In this document: positions 63,729 through 64,000 of the stretch, in pieces
Layout: each line of letters starts with the position of its first letter
Numbering within the stretch: position 1 is the first letter of the stretch
Assembly: GCF_900660685.1 (NCBI RefSeq)
Contig: NZ_LR215041.1
Coordinates: forward strand, 124,001 to 188,000
DNA from: Mycoplasmopsis columbina
GTDB taxonomy: Bacteria > Bacillota_I > Bacilli_A > Mycoplasmatales > Metamycoplasmataceae
Length of the DNA: 64,000 bases
Reading direction: 5' to 3'
Notes under the pieces: model-generated
Seen by the model: the letters and a program-made list of their open reading frames with translations, nothing else
Databases searched by the model: none
What the model was told of the DNA's origin: nothing
Made by a program: the position numbers and the translations under genes

Positions 63729-64000
63729 TGGGATCTCCAATTGGTCGTTACATGGCTATTAACAGCTTTATTCACAAACTAGATTCAAGGTTGAAATTAG
63801 CTTTAAATATTGTAATAATTGTTTTGATATTCTTCTCAAATTACTTTCTAACCACATTAATTATCTTAATTCCTTTAATGATTGCTTATGTTATTGCAAC
63901 AAAAAGAATTTTTAGTTTAGTAAAACTACTTAAAATGCCTATATTTGTTGGAATTATAATTTTTGCTGTAAATATTTATACGATGAAAATTGATAATTTA
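63728..64000 (+). CDS. ecfT: ECF transporter T component EcfT (partial)
   Basis: First 91 residues: [20 protein letters not shown], then 'RLKLALNIVIIVLIFFSNYF', the usual EcfT opening (PxDSRxK-like) and first TM helices, running off the right edge. Start overlaps the ecfA2 stop (TAATG), with AAAGGAGGTAAC. Confidence 0.9.
   Translation, partial: MGSPIGRYMAINSFIHKLDSRLKLALNIVIIVLIFFSNYFLTTLIILIPLMIAYVIATKRIFSLVKLLKMPIFVGIIIFAVNIYTMKIDNL

Overview
The window is AT-rich mollicute DNA. In-frame TGA codons fall inside almost every conserved gene (RecO, L3, L2, S3, SecY, methionine aminopeptidase and others), so TGA is read as tryptophan and many genes look fragmented under the standard code. Together with lipobox surface lipoproteins, poly-A/T tracts in promoters and single-copy 16S-23S genes with detached 5S genes, this points to a Mycoplasma sensu lato of the hominis/synoviae/hyopneumoniae side. 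I cannot name the species.

Layout. 1-5.4 kb: FakA (partial) and an Asp23-like partner on the minus strand; RecO, two DHH phosphoesterases, a nitroreductase and phosphopentomutase on the plus strand. 5.4-11.4 kb: a minus-strand accessory block with a proline-rich lipoprotein, a four-TM protein and a tandem array of four about 1.04-kb units. Each unit holds a 17-19 nt homopolymer promoter, a two-TM protein, a 90-aa lipoprotein and a terminator; the distal lipoprotein copies are decaying. 11.4-15.8 kb: L7/L12-L10, ComEA-ComEC, tRNA-Arg, tRNA-Cys and RecA. 15.9-18.5 kb: an 854-aa lipoprotein. 18.6-28.4 kb: S10 and first half of spc (rpsJ to rplO).

28.5-56.2 kb is an accessory island between rplO and secY, which are normally neighbours. 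It holds a PnuC-kinase fusion with an AUU start, an HNH protein, two TM2 proteins (one dead), a 1987-aa DUF31-type serine protease, two direct-repeat 5S genes, an S8 protease with paired lipoproteins, a four-gene SPFH/zinc-ribbon/membrane operon resembling YdjGHI, an AhpD-like protein, two unknown proteins, a split chromate transporter, the 16S-23S operon, and a Panacea (SocA-like) gene coupled to a small putative toxin gene. The ribosomal order resumes at 56.3 kb: secY, adk, map, infA, rpmJ, rpsM, rpsK, rpoA, rplQ, then ecfA1, ecfA2 and ecfT (partial).

The most interesting points are the split ribosomal supercluster, the phase-variable tandem array with graded decay and non-AUG starts, the Panacea pair, the YdjGHI-like operon and S8 protease sharing a leader hairpin motif, and the 5S direct repeats bracketing 7.6 kb.
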